From Hyphomicrobiales bacterium (lineage in GTDB: Bacteria; Pseudomonadota; Alphaproteobacteria; Rhizobiales; Rhizobiaceae): a stretch of 40,317 nt of DNA. Made by a program: the position numbers and the translations under genes. The notes under the pieces are model-generated. The model was not told the origin of the DNA. It searched no databases and worked only from the letters and a program-made list of their open reading frames with translations. Below are positions 23,207 to 32,833 of the stretch, piece by piece. Location of the stretch: assembly GCA_900474095.1 (NCBI GenBank), contig UCOA01000008.1, positions 1-40,317 on the forward strand, in the 5' to 3' direction. Every line of letters begins with the position of its first letter. Positions within the stretch are counted from its first letter, which is position 1.

Positions 23207-23221
23207 TTAAATAGGAATTAA
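23207..23221 (-). promoter_or_regulatory. Perfect CtrA-like box at the DnaA-domain gene
   Basis: On the minus strand the box reads TTAATTCCTATTTAA, immediately followed by AGGAG and then the ATG at 23195. A CtrA site this close to the start would more likely repress than activate. The match to the consensus is full, but the site is in an AT-rich gap where chance matches are easier. Confidence 0.5.
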
Positions 23222-23374
23222 TTCATACACCCTAGTGCGAATACGGGGACGAAAGGAACAGCCTGCTTGCAACCTTGCGTTGTTTTTGCGAGGTTTTTAG
23301 TTATTTTTCCTAAGAAAATAGGTATATTTTCCTCCGCCCGCAAATCTGATGTCGGTCTGTTGCGGCGCGGGTGG

Positions 23375-23407
23375 TAAAAAGCCGGCCAGGTCTCGCCGGG
23401 CCGGTTT
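23375..23407 (-). terminator. Intrinsic terminator of mucR
   Basis: On the minus strand CCGGCC (23404-23399) and GGCCGG (23387-23382) form a GC stem followed by CTTTTT (23381-23376). It begins about 30 nt after the mucR stop codon. A second hairpin, AAGGGC/GCCCTT, lies directly after the stop. Confidence 0.7.
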
Positions 23408-23436
23408 GCTTCTTAAAGGGCCGAAGCGCCCAGCCC

Positions 23437-23868
23437 TTATTTGCCGCGGCGCTTGCGGCGCTGGCCGAGACCCATTTCCTTGGCGAGGCGCGAACGCGCT
23501 TCGGCATAAGCCGGAGCCACCATCGGATAGTCGGCCGGCAGATCCCACTTCTCGCGGTAATCTTCCGGCGACAGGCTGTGGTGGGTCATCAGGTGGCGCT
23601 TCAACGACTTGAAGGTGCCGCCGCATTCCAAGCACGTAATCTGGTCATCCTGAACCGACTTGCGCACGGACACGGCCGGCTTCGGCTTCTCGATGGCAAC
23701 AACCACCGGAGCCGGGCTGCTGGTGTTGTTCAGGGCGGCATGCACATCGCCGATCAGCGTCGACAGTTCGGCGACCGGTACGACATGATTGCTGACATAG
23801 GCTGCAACGATCTCTGCGGTAAGTTCAACCAGAAGATCATGGCCCGAGCCAAGCGTTAGATCCGTCAT
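23437..23868 (-). CDS. mucR: MucR/Ros family zinc-finger transcriptional regulator
   Basis: 143 residues, the full MucR/Ros/RosR length. The protein contains the prokaryotic zinc finger with Cys79, Cys82, His92 and His96/97 ([17 protein letters not shown]), followed by [27 protein letters not shown], almost invariant in the family. MucR proteins are H-NS-like silencers that bind AT-rich DNA and control exopolysaccharide, motility and cell-cycle genes in rhizobia. They commonly repress their own gene, which fits the long AT-rich leader here. It lies downstream of the Mrp operon in the same direction, but a gap of 538 bp argues for its own promoter. Confidence 0.96.
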   Translation of the reverse strand: MTDLTLGSGHDLLVELTAEIVAAYVSNHVVPVAELSTLIGDVHAALNNTSSPAPVVVAIEKPKPAVSVRKSVQDDQITCLECGGTFKSLKRHLMTHHSLSPEDYREKWDLPADYPMVAPAYAEARSRLAKEMGLGQRRKRRGK

Positions 23869-24300
23869 TCTTTCTTTCTCCTATCGGAATTCTTCCAACA
23901 TGCACGCGACAGGATCGCGCACACAACTAAAACATGCGAAGAAAATGTCCGAAAAGCGCGGTAAACGGCTCTGATCCGAAGATTTCCCTCGACAGAAACC
24001 GTAAAACCTCGACAAGCTCTCATATTACTCCAAATTCCGGAGTTTGAATACGTCGCCAAAGCGCCGGAATTTCCAGACACCTCAAAGCAACAACCAATAT
24101 TCACAACCCATGCTGGAATTTTATAACGAATTAATATGGATACGGACACTTTGCCTTTACTCGATTAACACCGATCAAAGAAAAGTCCAATAATAATTTA
24201 TGCGAGATCTAGCCTACTCATCTTGAAATGTGGCGCCAACCGTCGGCGTGATGGAAACATTACGTTACATCTAAAAAAAGACACGGCTTTGTGTTGGCGG
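23869..24300 (-). promoter_or_regulatory. Long AT-rich leader of mucR
   Basis: This stretch is visibly richer in A+T than its surroundings, with TTAA- and AATAAT-containing runs (about 24000-24260). MucR-type proteins bind such tracts, and self-repression is known for the family. No gene was supported here; the 94-residue minus-strand frame 23865-24149 overlaps the mucR start and looks non-coding. Confidence 0.5.
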
Positions 24301-24344
24301 GTGAGCGATTCTCTACGTGCGATCTGCTGCAGTCATAGCGGATA

Positions 24345-24410
24345 CTAAAGTGCGTCGCGATCTTTCAGATCCGCTTACCGCATTACAGCGCTGCGCGCGA
24401 CATGCTCTAG
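24345..24410. repeat. Palindromic repeat ending in GCTCTAG at the mnhG stop
   Basis: GTCGCG (24354-24359) and CGCGAC (24396-24401) form an outer stem around GATCT-TTC-AGATC (24359-24371). The right end GCTCTAG contains the mnhG stop codon (24407-24409). It has the look of a Rhizobiales intergenic repeat, and its end matches that of the element at 38260-38277. It probably acts as the operon's transcript end. Confidence 0.5.
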
Positions 24411-24769
24411 AGATTGCCGGACTGCCGTTTTGCCAATGGCAATTGGTCGGTAACGGACAGATTGGTGAGCCTGTATCCCGCCTGGTGGGCGACCTTGGCA
24501 AGAAGGTGGGCGGAAACGGGCGCCGTCAGAACGAAGAAGGCAAATCCGGCGAGCGCTCTGAGCAGGATGGCGATATCGAGCGCGTGCAGCCCCGCGGCCA
24601 GGAAAAGCAAACCGGAGCCGACAGTGCCCGCTTTCGAGGCGGCATGCATTCGCGTGTAGAGGTCCGGAAAGCGCAGAAGTCCAACCGCAGCCAACAGGCT
24701 GAAGAGCGAGCCAACCACCAAGAGCACGCTGACGGCGATCGCCACCACCATATCTGGACCGGCGCTCAT
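24407..24769 (-). CDS. mnhG: Mrp/Mnh cation:proton antiporter subunit G
   Basis: 120-residue membrane protein, three hydrophobic segments, with the MnhG/PhaG pattern [20 protein letters not shown]. One of seven subunits of the hetero-oligomeric Mrp antiporter, which exchanges Na+ or K+ for H+ across the inner membrane; in Sinorhizobium meliloti the Pha system is linked to K+ efflux and alkaline adaptation. It overlaps mnhF by 4 bp (ATGA). The stop codon TAG lies in the end of a palindromic repeat, so the C-terminus ([12 protein letters not shown]) may have been set by repeat insertion. Confidence 0.93.
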   Translation of the reverse strand: MSAGPDMVVAIAVSVLLVVGSLFSLLAAVGLLRFPDLYTRMHAASKAGTVGSGLLFLAAGLHALDIAILLRALAGFAFFVLTAPVSAHLLAKVAHQAGYRLTNLSVTDQLPLAKRQSGNL

Positions 24770-25134
24770 TGGCGGACTCCCTTTTTCCGGCGCCGCTCCG
24801 GGGCTACGGCCTTGCCATGCTTCGGCGCCTCCAGCCGGCCACCGCGTGATTCGGGCGACAAGCCGCGGGCCAGAATGAAGCGCGCAAAGGCCACGGTTGC
24901 CAGAAAGCCGACGAGGCTCAGCGCAATCGCGATGTCGATATAGAGATTGAAGCCACTGCGGATGGCGATGACGGCGATGAAGCCAATGGCGATCGCAACA
25001 AGCATATCGAGCCCAAGCACCCGGTCCGGCAGGGTCGGTCCGCGCACGATCCGGGCCACCGTCAGCAACAAGCCGAGCGACAGGGTGACAAGCGCGAAGG
25101 TGGTCGAGAAGGAAAGGATGGCGGACGCGCTCAT
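24766..25134 (-). CDS. mnhF: Mrp/Mnh antiporter subunit F
   Basis: 122 residues with three membrane segments and the MrpF motif [18 protein letters not shown]. The cytoplasmic C-terminal tail, rich in Lys and Arg (about 95-122), is longer than in most MrpF proteins. It overlaps mnhE and mnhG by 4 bp on each side, which points to translational coupling and fixed subunit ratio. The antiport mechanism depends on the whole complex; MrpF has no known catalytic residue of its own. Confidence 0.93.
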   Translation of the reverse strand: MSASAILSFSTTFALVTLSLGLLLTVARIVRGPTLPDRVLGLDMLVAIAIGFIAVIAIRSGFNLYIDIAIALSLVGFLATVAFARFILARGLSPESRGGRLEAPKHGKAVAPERRRKKGVRQ

Positions 25135-25607
25135 GCCGGGAAAGCCTCCCGGATGCGGCGCTCGAAGCCGGTGGAGATCGCTCGCCTTTCGGCGGCCGGG
25201 TCATGGCAATCGAGTGCGTGCACATAGAGCGTCTTGCGGTCGTCCGATACGTCGACCGACAGAGTGCCGGGCGTCAGCGTGATCAGATTGGCGAGGAGGG
25301 TGATTTCGAAATCGCGCGTAATCGTCAGCGGAAAGGCGAAAATACCAGGCCGCAACCGCATGTTCGGCCGCAGCACCATCAACGCGACCTTGATTGCCGA
25401 CAGCGTCAGTTCCTTGAAAAACAATCCGGCCAGCAGCAGCACTTTCACCGGGCGGGCGCGATTGAGGCTGGCCGGCAACTGCTCGCGCACCAAAAGCAGC
25501 GACACGGCGCCGATCAGGAAGCCGAGCGCCAGATTGTGGAGGGTGAAGCTGCCGGTGACGGCCACCCAGACCAGGGTCAACAGCAGATTGGCGATGATGA
25601 ACCTCAT
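25131..25607 (-). CDS. mnhE: Mrp/Mnh antiporter subunit E
   Basis: 158 residues from [17 protein letters not shown]. The MrpE features seen are a hydrophobic N-terminal half, [15 protein letters not shown], and the cytoplasmic domain with [18 protein letters not shown] and YVHALD. MrpE is needed for full activity in many Mrp systems and interacts with the rest of the membrane arm. The frame remains open upstream into mnhD, but ATG at 25607 overlaps the mnhD stop by 4 bp (ATGA), the same arrangement as in other operon junctions. Confidence 0.94.
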   Translation of the reverse strand: MRFIIANLLLTLVWVAVTGSFTLHNLALGFLIGAVSLLLVREQLPASLNRARPVKVLLLAGLFFKELTLSAIKVALMVLRPNMRLRPGIFAFPLTITRDFEITLLANLITLTPGTLSVDVSDDRKTLYVHALDCHDPAAERRAISTGFERRIREAFPA

Positions 25608-27163
25608 GGCGCGCTCCCGGCCGGAAAGACGGAATTGAGATAACGGGACGGCTCGTTGAGCGTCAAGGCGGCCTTCTGGACGAGCCCGAGCAGGGTCTCG
25701 GGAAACAGCCCGATCAGGATGCTCACCGCCGTCAGGGCAATCAACGGCACAAGCAGCGTTGCCGGCAGGGCGACCTCTCCCGACGGCGCGCCCGCGCCGG
25801 CTGGCCGCCAATAGGCGAGCAGGAACAGCCGCGCCGTGGCGATCGTCGTCAGGAAGCCGGTGAGAAGCAGGGCGGCCGCCAGCCACCAGGCCCCGGTGTC
25901 GAGGGCGGACTTGACCAGCATCACCTTTGGCCAGAAGCCGGAAAAGGGCGGCAGGCCGGAGACAGCGAAGAACAGCATCAGCGACAACGCCGAAAACAGC
26001 GCATGGCGCGTGTAGAGCCCGGCCAGCGAAGACAGCGAGAAACCGCCGCCGAGACGGGCGGCCAGGCCGGCCGCCAGATAGAGCGCCGTCATCACCACCA
26101 TGGAATGCAGTGCGTAGAAGACCGCGCCGCCGATGCCGCCCGGTCCGCCGACGGCGATACCGGCAAGCATGGAGCCGATGCCGGAAATGACGAGGTAACC
26201 GAGCAGGCGCCGCGTGTCGGTCTGCGCCAGCGCACCGAGCGCGCCAGTGATCATCGTCAGCACGCCGGCAAGCGCGATGACGAAGCTGAGCTCTTGCCGC
26301 TCGACCGGAAACAGCATGACGGAAACGCGGATCAGCGCATAGATGCCGACCTTGGTCAGCAGCCCGGCAAACAGCGCCGACACGACGATGCGCGGCGTAT
26401 GATAGGAGGCAGGCAGCCAGAAGTTCACCGGGAAGGCCGCCGCCTTCATGGCAAAGGCAAAGGCGAGGAGCGCCATCAGCGTCGTCAGCGGCGCGGCGTC
26501 CCGCAGTTCGCGGGCCTTGACCACGATGTCGGCCATGTTGAGCGTGCCGAAGATCCCGTAGAGATAACCGGTGGCGATCAGGAACAGCGTGGTGGCGACG
26601 AGGTTGAGGAAGCCGTATTTCACCGCCCCGTCGATCTGCTCGCGCTCCGAGCCGAGCACCAGGAGCCCGAAGGACGAGATCAGCAAGACCTCGAACCAGA
26701 CATAGAGGTTGAAGATGTCACCGGTCAGGAAGGCGCCGCTGACGCCGGCCATCAACAGCATCAGCAAGGGATAGAAGCCGTAGCGGCGACCGCTGTCGTT
26801 GATGTCGGTGACGGCGGCAATGGCGCCGGCGAGCGCCACCACGGCCGCCATCAGCGCAAACAGCGCACCGGTGAGATCGACCGTGAAGGCGATGCCGAAA
26901 GGCGGCAGCCAGCGGCCCATCACCATCGTCACCGGACCGTTTTGCGAGACATGCCACAAAAGCGTAGCGTCGATCCCGGCAAGAACGCAGAGCGCGGCAA
27001 TGGCGATCAGCGGCTGCAGGCCGGTCCGGTGCCGAACCATCATCAGGATGGCGCCGATGCCGATGCACCAGGCGACGGGCAGGATAACCAGCCAGTCGAG
27101 CGCGGTCACCGGTTGGAGAACCAGCGCTGCGGACAGGTCGGCGGAGGGCGAGGAAACGGCCAT
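25604..27163 (-). CDS. mnhD: Mrp/Mnh antiporter subunit D
   Basis: 519 residues, about 14 hydrophobic segments, belonging to the proton-translocating NADH dehydrogenase/Mrp-D family (Proton_antipo_M). Motifs include GDIFNLYVWFEVLLISSFGLLVLGSE with the conserved Glu in the fifth helix, and a Lys in MKAAAFPVNFWLPASYHTPRIV. These residues carry proton movement in related complex I subunits. The gene lies six bases after mnhC and overlaps mnhE by 4 bp. Confidence 0.95.
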   Translation of the reverse strand: MAVSSPSADLSAALVLQPVTALDWLVILPVAWCIGIGAILMMVRHRTGLQPLIAIAALCVLAGIDATLLWHVSQNGPVTMVMGRWLPPFGIAFTVDLTGALFALMAAVVALAGAIAAVTDINDSGRRYGFYPLLMLLMAGVSGAFLTGDIFNLYVWFEVLLISSFGLLVLGSEREQIDGAVKYGFLNLVATTLFLIATGYLYGIFGTLNMADIVVKARELRDAAPLTTLMALLAFAFAMKAAAFPVNFWLPASYHTPRIVVSALFAGLLTKVGIYALIRVSVMLFPVERQELSFVIALAGVLTMITGALGALAQTDTRRLLGYLVISGIGSMLAGIAVGGPGGIGGAVFYALHSMVVMTALYLAAGLAARLGGGFSLSSLAGLYTRHALFSALSLMLFFAVSGLPPFSGFWPKVMLVKSALDTGAWWLAAALLLTGFLTTIATARLFLLAYWRPAGAGAPSGEVALPATLLVPLIALTAVSILIGLFPETLLGLVQKAALTLNEPSRYLNSVFPAGSAP

Positions 27164-27169
27164 GTCGCG

Positions 27170-27550
27170 TCAGTATCCCAGCGGCGGCAGCGTGGCGTCT
27201 TCCGGCTCTGCCACCCGCATCTCATCGGTGTTGTCGGTGCCAAGCGTGCTGTAGGCGCGCCAGGAAAGCACCAGCAGGAAGGCGAAGAACGAGAAGGAAA
27301 TCACGATCGCCGTCAGGATCAACGCCTGCGGCAGCGGATTGGCGACCGGCCCGGCCGGCACGTCGAGACCCGGCCCGATCACCGGCGGCACCTCCCGCAT
27401 GATCCGGCCGCTGGTGAAGATCAGAAGGTTCACGGCATTGCCGAGGATGGCGACGCCGAGCAGCATGCGGATGATGGATTTCGACAGAAGCAGATAGATG
27501 GCGATCGTCAGGAAGATGCCGGTCAGGAGCGCGAAAACGGGTTCCATCAA
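27170..27550 (-). CDS. mnhC: Mrp/Mnh antiporter subunit C
   Basis: 126 residues, NuoK-like with three membrane segments: [35 protein letters not shown] and [20 protein letters not shown]. In the S. meliloti naming this is PhaC. Start is either of two adjacent ATGs (27550 or 27547), overlapping the mnhB stop by 4 bp. The tail ending LPPLGY is longer than in NuoK but normal for MrpC. Confidence 0.94.
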   Translation of the reverse strand: MMEPVFALLTGIFLTIAIYLLLSKSIIRMLLGVAILGNAVNLLIFTSGRIMREVPPVIGPGLDVPAGPVANPLPQALILTAIVISFSFFAFLLVLSWRAYSTLGTDNTDEMRVAEPEDATLPPLGY

Positions 27551-27966
27551 TCCTCACCCCTTTCCTCGAGCGACAAGGCGACGGAGGTCACCGCGCCGAC
27601 GACGACCAGATAGACGCCGATATCGAAGGTCATGACGCTCGACAGCGGCACTTCTTCGCCGAGGATGACCGGATAGACCCAAAGGCCGGTCATGAACGGC
27701 ACATGGAACACCATCGACAGGAGGCCCGACAGCGTCGAGAGCAGCAGCCCGGCCCCGGCTATCGCCAGCGGATGAAAGACGATCGCCCGGCGCACGGTCT
27801 CGACGCCGAAGGCGATGCCGTAGATCGACAGGGCGGCGACCGCGATCAGCCCGCCGATAAAGCCGCCGCCCGGCTCGTTGTGGCCGCGCAGAAGCACGAA
27901 GATCGAAAACAGCACCATAAGACCGACGATCAGCGGCGCGACCGTGCGCAAGATCAGCGATCTCAT
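27547..27966 (-). CDS. mnhB: Mrp/Mnh antiporter subunit B
   Basis: 139 residues, four membrane segments, with the MrpB signature [15 protein letters not shown] near residue 30 and [15 protein letters not shown] near 95. MrpB packs against the C-terminal part of MrpA. The gene overlaps mnhA by 4 bp and mnhC by 1-4 bp. A distinct mnhB confirms that this is the seven-gene (group 1) operon form and not the fused A-B form found in some rhizobia. Confidence 0.94.
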   Translation of the reverse strand: MRSLILRTVAPLIVGLMVLFSIFVLLRGHNEPGGGFIGGLIAVAALSIYGIAFGVETVRRAIVFHPLAIAGAGLLLSTLSGLLSMVFHVPFMTGLWVYPVILGEEVPLSSVMTFDIGVYLVVVGAVTSVALSLEERGED

Positions 27967-30326
27967 CGGCTCGCCTCCTCCGCATCTGGATCATTGTCGG
28001 CGATGTGCCGGAGCGAGCCGGCCCTCAGCCTCACCAGCGACAGGATCGCCAGGGCGGCGATCATCACCACGGCGATTTCGCCCAGCGTATCCGTGCCGCG
28101 GAAATCGACGATGATCACGTTAACGACATTGGCGCCGTGCGCGATCGTCTTCGAATACTGGTTGAAGAAATCGCTGAGCGCCGTGTTGAACGGTCCTTCC
28201 GTAACCTTGAGCAGGAAGAGCGTCGCACCGAGCCCGCAGGCAGCAGCGATGGCCGCATCCGGCAGCGTCTCGCGAAACGGCCGGTGATCGGAGGGCGAGA
28301 GCCTCAGCCGCGTCATCACCAGCGCCAGGATGACGACGGCCAGCGTCTCGATCATGAACTGGGTGAAGGCGAGGTCCGGCGCGCCGTAGATGAGGAAGAT
28401 CACCGCCACCGAAAAGCCCTGGATGCCGAGCGAAACGATCGCCGTCAGCCGGTCCTTCGCGAGCACGACAGCGACAAGCCCGATCGCCGCGATCGCCATG
28501 ATGGCGAGTTCGTGCAGCGGAATGTCCTGCGGAAAGACCGGTGCCCGCGCCAGTTCGCCGTAGAGGAAGGGCGCCGCGATGAGGACGATCGCCAACAGGG
28601 CGAAGGTTGCCGTCATATAGGTGTCGAGCCGGCCGTTCTGCAGCCGCCGCGTCACCGTGGCGGACAGGCGGACAAGGCCGCGCATCGCCTGGTCGAAGCC
28701 GCGATCCGGCCCCCAGCCGATCGCGGCGATAACGGCGGCGATCACCGCGCGAAGGCGCGTCAGCCAAAGATAGAAACCGACGCCGACAGCGACGGTCAGC
28801 GCCGACAGGATGAGCGGTACGCCGAGATGCGGTTCAAGCGAGATCGAAACAGTCCGCGCTTCGCCGGCAATCGCGGAGGCCATGGGCGACGAAATGAGGC
28901 TGTGAACGGGGCCGGAGAGGAAAGCGGCGGCAAGGCCTGCAAGCGCCAGCACGGCCGGACCGAGCCAGAGCAGGACCGGTGCCTCGTGCGGGGCCTGCGG
29001 CGTCTCGATCCGTTTGCCGATGAACGGCTTCAGCGCGACGGCGAAGGCGACGGCGAACATCAGCGCATTGCCGGCAACGGCCAGCGCCGCAAAGGTGATC
29101 GAGCGCATGTCGAAGGCAGACAGCGCCGTGTAGACTTCTTCCTTGGCGAGGAATCCGAAGAATGGCGGCAGACCGCCCATGGAGATCGCGGCGGCCATGG
29201 CAATGGCAAATGTCAGCGGCATGGCGGAGCGCAGGCCGCCGAGCCGGGTGACGTCACGCATTCCCGTTTCGTGATCGATGATGCCGGCGATCATGAACAG
29301 CGCGCCCTTGAACAGGGAATGTGCCACCAGATAGAGCGCTGCCGCCTCGATCGCGTAGGGTACACCGAAGCCGGTCAGGAGAACCAGAAGACCGAGCGAC
29401 GACACCGTCGTATAGGCGAGCATCAGCTTCAGGTCGGTCTGGCGCACCGCCAAAAGCGCGCCGATGACGAGCGTCGCTGCGCCGAAGACCGGCAGGATGA
29501 CCTGCCAGGCGGGCGTACCGCCAAGCACCGGGTAAAGCCGCATCAGAAGATAGACGCCGGCCTTCACCATGGTCGCCGAATGCAGGTAGGCGGAGACCGG
29601 GGTCGGCGCTTCCATGGCGTTCGGCAGCCAGAAATGGAAGGGAAACTGCGCCGATTTGGTAAAGGCGCCGCCCAGCACGAGGACCAGCGCCGCCAGATAG
29701 AACGGGCTCGCCTTGACCTGCGGGCCGAAGGCGCTAAGCAGCGAAAACTGCGTGATGCCGGAGATGTTCCACAGGATGATCAGCCCGGCGAGCAGGAACA
29801 GCCCGCCACCGCCCGTCACCACCAGTGCCTGCAGGGCTGCGCGCCGCGCCGCTTCGCGCTGATGATCGAAGCCGATCAGCAGGAACGAGGTGATCGAGGT
29901 CAGTTCCCAGAACACGAACAGCATCAGGAAACTGTCGGACGCCACCAGTCCCAGCATCGAGCCCATGAACATCAAGAGGAACGAAAAGAACCGGCCCTGA
30001 TGCGGATGTCCCTTTAGGTAGCCGCCGGAATAAAGCACGATCAGAGCGCCAATGCCGGAAATCAGAAGGATGAAGGTCAGCGACAGCCCGTCGATCAGCC
30101 AGGAGAAGCTGACATTGAAGGACGGCACCCAGACATAGCCACCGGTCACCACTTCGCCGCGCGCAAGCTCGGCCGAGAAGCCGGCAAAATGCAAAAAGAT
30201 AGCCACGGGAACAAGCGCCAGCACCCAGGCGGCCTTGTGACCGAGGATGCGCGTCAGGAGCGGCGCCACGATTGCGCCGAGGAATGGCAAAAGGAGTGCC
30301 AGAAATGTCAGACCGGCGACATCCAT
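27963..30326 (-). CDS. mnhA: Mrp/Mnh antiporter subunit A
   Basis: 787 residues from [19 protein letters not shown], the largest subunit. The N-terminal two thirds resemble the NuoL-type antiporter fold: [28 protein letters not shown] carries the conserved Glu, and [34 protein letters not shown] the conserved Lys and His region. The C-terminal third (about 590-787) contains the MbhD/MbhE-like domains, with [36 protein letters not shown] precedes the start. It is the first gene of the operon; its promoter should lie in 30327-30591, shared divergently with msrB. The frame is open upstream to 30623, but that part is not membrane protein-like. Confidence 0.95.
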   Translation of the reverse strand: MDVAGLTFLALLLPFLGAIVAPLLTRILGHKAAWVLALVPVAIFLHFAGFSAELARGEVVTGGYVWVPSFNVSFSWLIDGLSLTFILLISGIGALIVLYSGGYLKGHPHQGRFFSFLLMFMGSMLGLVASDSFLMLFVFWELTSITSFLLIGFDHQREAARRAALQALVVTGGGGLFLLAGLIILWNISGITQFSLLSAFGPQVKASPFYLAALVLVLGGAFTKSAQFPFHFWLPNAMEAPTPVSAYLHSATMVKAGVYLLMRLYPVLGGTPAWQVILPVFGAATLVIGALLAVRQTDLKLMLAYTTVSSLGLLVLLTGFGVPYAIEAAALYLVAHSLFKGALFMIAGIIDHETGMRDVTRLGGLRSAMPLTFAIAMAAAISMGGLPPFFGFLAKEEVYTALSAFDMRSITFAALAVAGNALMFAVAFAVALKPFIGKRIETPQAPHEAPVLLWLGPAVLALAGLAAAFLSGPVHSLISSPMASAIAGEARTVSISLEPHLGVPLILSALTVAVGVGFYLWLTRLRAVIAAVIAAIGWGPDRGFDQAMRGLVRLSATVTRRLQNGRLDTYMTATFALLAIVLIAAPFLYGELARAPVFPQDIPLHELAIMAIAAIGLVAVVLAKDRLTAIVSLGIQGFSVAVIFLIYGAPDLAFTQFMIETLAVVILALVMTRLRLSPSDHRPFRETLPDAAIAAACGLGATLFLLKVTEGPFNTALSDFFNQYSKTIAHGANVVNVIIVDFRGTDTLGEIAVVMIAALAILSLVRLRAGSLRHIADNDPDAEEASR

Positions 30327-30503
30327 GGGTCCGATTGTTCCTTTCAAGGGTTGCGGGCGGCAGAAAACGGCAAGGAGGCACAGAGGACGATGTCGACGGC
30401 GGACAATCTTCGGGATAAGCCAAGCGATGAGCAAACTCAAGGTTACGGCGGCAAAATCGCCGCCTCTCCCCAGATCGTCACGGCCGCCGGCATGGCTGCT
30501 CAT

Positions 30504-30530
30504 CTGCAGATCATGCGTGCACCTGCAGAT
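30504..30530. repeat. Direct CTGCAGAT repeats in the mnhA-msrB divergent region
   Basis: CTGCAGAT occurs at 30504-30511 and 30523-30530, 19 bp apart, in the 265-bp divergent gap. The spacing of nearly two helical turns would suit a regulator, but no regulator is suggested. No gene was supported in this gap. Confidence 0.3.
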
Positions 30531-30591
30531 AAGGTGATTGCCGGAACGCCCTGACCTTCCTATATCCTTGCAGCAAATCGAGGAGAGACCG

Positions 30592-30999
30592 ATGAACGAC
30601 ACCAGCACCTTGAAAATATTCAAGAGCGATCAGGAGTGGCGTGCGCAGCTGACGCCGGAACAATATCGCATCACCCGTCAGCATGGCACCGAACGCGCCT
30701 TTTCAAGCCCGGATTTCGACTTGAGCAAGAAGGGTGTCTACCACTGTGTCTGCTGCAACCGGCCGCTCTACCGCTCGCAGGCAAAATTCAATTCCGGTAC
30801 CGGCTGGCCGAGCTTCTACGAACCGATCTCGCCCGGCGCCGTGACCAAACATCACGACACGTCCTATGGAATGAGCCGGACGGAAATCCGCTGCGCCGAT
30901 TGCGACGCGCACCTCGGCCACGTCTTCCTCGACGGCCCGCCGCCGACAGGCCTGCGCTACTGCATGAACGGTGTTGCGCTGACCTTCGAGCAGGAGTGA
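30592..30999 (+). CDS. msrB: Peptide-methionine (R)-S-oxide reductase MsrB
   Basis: 135 residues; reduces R-methionine sulphoxide in oxidised proteins. The catalytic Cys is C124 in LRYCMNG, and the zinc-binding pairs are C52/C55 (CVCC) and C101/C104 (CADC). The substrate-site motif [10 protein letters not shown] is present. AGGAGAG lies 5-10 nt upstream of the ATG, so the longer in-frame start at 30538 is rejected. It is transcribed divergently from the Mrp operon. The common RYCINS motif is RYCMNG here. Confidence 0.95.
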   Translation: MNDTSTLKIFKSDQEWRAQLTPEQYRITRQHGTERAFSSPDFDLSKKGVYHCVCCNRPLYRSQAKFNSGTGWPSFYEPISPGAVTKHHDTSYGMSRTEIRCADCDAHLGHVFLDGPPPTGLRYCMNGVALTFEQE

Positions 31000-31035
31000 A
31001 CTGCCCGCCGGCCAGGCGCCTGACCGCGCACAGCG

Positions 31036-31302
31036 TCAGGATGGCTGTCCGGTGCTTTCGAAAATAGCCTCCGGAGCGGACGGCAGGCCGAAGACATGGG
31101 CAAACAGAGCGTAAAGGCAGAGCACGAGCACGACCAGTGCCATCAAGGGCACGAACAGGAAGACAAGTATGACCGACCAGTTGCGGCCCGATGTCATCTC
31201 CTCGTCCGCCTCGCTCCAAAGGGGGACGCCCTTGTCATCGACGCCGTAGTCCGGGCGCTCACTTGAGACGTTGCGGTTTGCGGCATTCCGTGGCTCGGAC
31301 AT
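31036..31302 (-). CDS. Small single-pass membrane protein, unknown
   Basis: 88 residues from MSEPRNAANRNVSS, with a polar Asn/Glu/Asp-rich N-terminal half (VDDKGVPLWSEADEEM) and one strong membrane segment (VILVFLFVPLMALVVLVLCLYALFA). The frame extends to 31362 upstream, but GGGAGAATG-like sequence favours the internal ATG. Not recognised as a named family. It is convergent with msrB, with a 36-bp gap. Confidence 0.62.
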   Translation of the reverse strand: MSEPRNAANRNVSSERPDYGVDDKGVPLWSEADEEMTSGRNWSVILVFLFVPLMALVVLVLCLYALFAHVFGLPSAPEAIFESTGQPS

Positions 31303-31697
31303 TCTCCCTCTTCCTCGGTGTGTCGCCACCGTTTTGACACAGAATACAGGCTTTCCCGGCAAAGTCTTCGATTTTGCTAATAGATCGTTACCCGCACAGC
31401 GCTCACCCTGAGCGCCCTCTGCGGTTTTAGTCGAAAGATGGCTTCAACCCATCGTGTTTTTCTTGCGATTCGCAACGAATAAGTTTCCGGCGCACTCCGG
31501 CTCGAATGAAACGACCGATCGCCTGATGACATCTTACTGTGTCCGCGCGATGGCTTGGAAACGCTCAACGGCACGATCGGCCGGATGGTGAAATCCCCTG
31601 CGGCTCGCCACGGGAGGCGATCGGGCGCCCCAGACGGCCCACGGTGCGGCACAGAATTGACGTGCGCCGTCACAATGCGGACATTTTCGATGAGTTC
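31303..31697. other. Gene-free stretch between the small membrane protein and trhA
   Basis: 395 bp. A minus-strand frame of 98 codons (31377-31673) has no recognisable motif or ribosome binding site and is not supported. Nothing else recognisable was seen. Confidence 0.4.
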
Positions 31698-32378
31698 TCA
31701 GGCCGAAGCGCTGCTGATGCAGGTCAGGACGGCGGAATAGTGCACGGCCGCGGCCGTGACCACGAAGCCGTGCCAGATGGCGTTCTGGAAGCGCAGCCTT
31801 TCCCAGACATGGAAGATCACGCCGCAGGAATAGATGATGCCGCCGATCAGGATGAGGATCAGCGTCGTTTCCGTCAGCTGCGACAGGAGGGGACCGGCGG
31901 CAAACACGCCGCTCCAGCCCATGGCGAGATAAAGCAGGATCGCGACCTTGTCGAAGCGGCCGGGAAAGACGCACTTGATGAAGACGCCGACGAAGGCGAT
32001 CGCCCAGAGGCCGATCAGCATGCCAAACAGATAGGGGTCCTCCCAGCCGCGCTGCAGGAACGGCGTATAGGTTGCGGCGATCAAGACGAAAATCGAGGAA
32101 TGGTCGAAGCGGCGCAGGAACCATTTCGTCTTCGACACGGGATAGAGATTGTAGAGGAAGGAGATAGACAGCGTCGCAACGAGCCCGGCGCCGTAGACCC
32201 AGGCAGCCGCGAGCTGACCCGACGTACTCCAGAGGGTCGCATAGAAGATCATCGCCGTGACGCCGATCAGGGCAAAAGCAAGGCCGATCCCGTGGACGAC
32301 ACCATCGGCAATAAGTTCGGAGCGATCATAGTTCCATTTGATGCCCTTGATTTCCACCAGAGCCCCTCGACACTTCAT
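31698..32378 (-). CDS. trhA: Hemolysin III / TrhA family membrane protein
   Basis: 226 residues with about seven membrane segments, of the PAQR superfamily (hemolysin III, YqfA/TrhA). The three family motifs appear: ELIADGVVHGIGLAFAL near the N-terminus, RRFDHSSIFVLIAATYTPF in the middle, and IWHGFVVTAAAVHYSAVL near the end; their His and Asp residues form the metal site in PAQR proteins. TrhA proteins are linked to membrane energetics and fluidity. The start is uncertain, because MKCRGALVEIKG has no strong ribosome binding site. Confidence 0.92.
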   Translation of the reverse strand: MKCRGALVEIKGIKWNYDRSELIADGVVHGIGLAFALIGVTAMIFYATLWSTSGQLAAAWVYGAGLVATLSISFLYNLYPVSKTKWFLRRFDHSSIFVLIAATYTPFLQRGWEDPYLFGMLIGLWAIAFVGVFIKCVFPGRFDKVAILLYLAMGWSGVFAAGPLLSQLTETTLILILIGGIIYSCGVIFHVWERLRFQNAIWHGFVVTAAAVHYSAVLTCISSASA

Positions 32379-32571
32379 TTCGTTTCACGATGCTGCCAAC
32401 AAATGCCCACCATAGTTCGCAGCACCATACCGCCACCGCGCAAGCGCGGCAGCCCTACAATTTGACACAGGCAGGCGAACCGAAAAAGGGCCGGAAAGAT
32501 CAAACTTTGCAACAGATCGACATCTCATCGGAAGGCGTTCACCGCTGCTCCCCGGAGACAGCCGCGATCAG

Positions 32572-32721
32572 ATGCGCGACAATTCCGACAACTGGTCACC
32601 GACCTTTCGCAAGGCGCTGCAACGGCATCTTGTAGAGCAGAAACTCTATTCCGGCCCGATCGACGGCGGCTTCGGCCTGCAGAAGCAGAGCGCGATCGAC
32701 AGGATTTTTGGGTTCGGCTAG
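32572..32721 (+). pseudogene. Remnant of a peptidoglycan-binding-type protein
   Basis: A 49-codon frame encodes FRKALQRHLVEQKLYSGPID and then GGFGLQKQSAIDRIFGFG, which looks like the C-terminal peptidoglycan-binding repeat of a larger wall enzyme (pattern LQ..L...YxGxIDGxFG..T..AI). No N-terminal partner is found: the upstream sequence in the same frame is open for about 120 bp but not protein-like. The normal Pro-Lys-Thr of this motif is replaced (LQKQS). Best read as the surviving 3' end of a deleted gene. Confidence 0.6.
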
Positions 32722-32833
32722 GTTGATGGCGAACGCCAATGGCAGAGAGTTGCGCCGTTTCAGTCATTGCCAGTATTGCAAAAATCCCTATCCTGCGACG
32801 TCGCAAATGTCCAATGCAGTGGCAGAGGTAAGC

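Noticed and set aside
26003-30017. Long plus-strand frames opposite the Mrp operon
   Set aside because: Gln/Arg/Asp/His-rich translations antisense to well-recognised membrane subunits.
30189-30554. 121-codon plus-strand frame between mnhA and msrB
   Set aside because: Half of it is antisense to mnhA and it has no ribosome binding site or conserved-looking sequence; the gap is better read as a promoter region.
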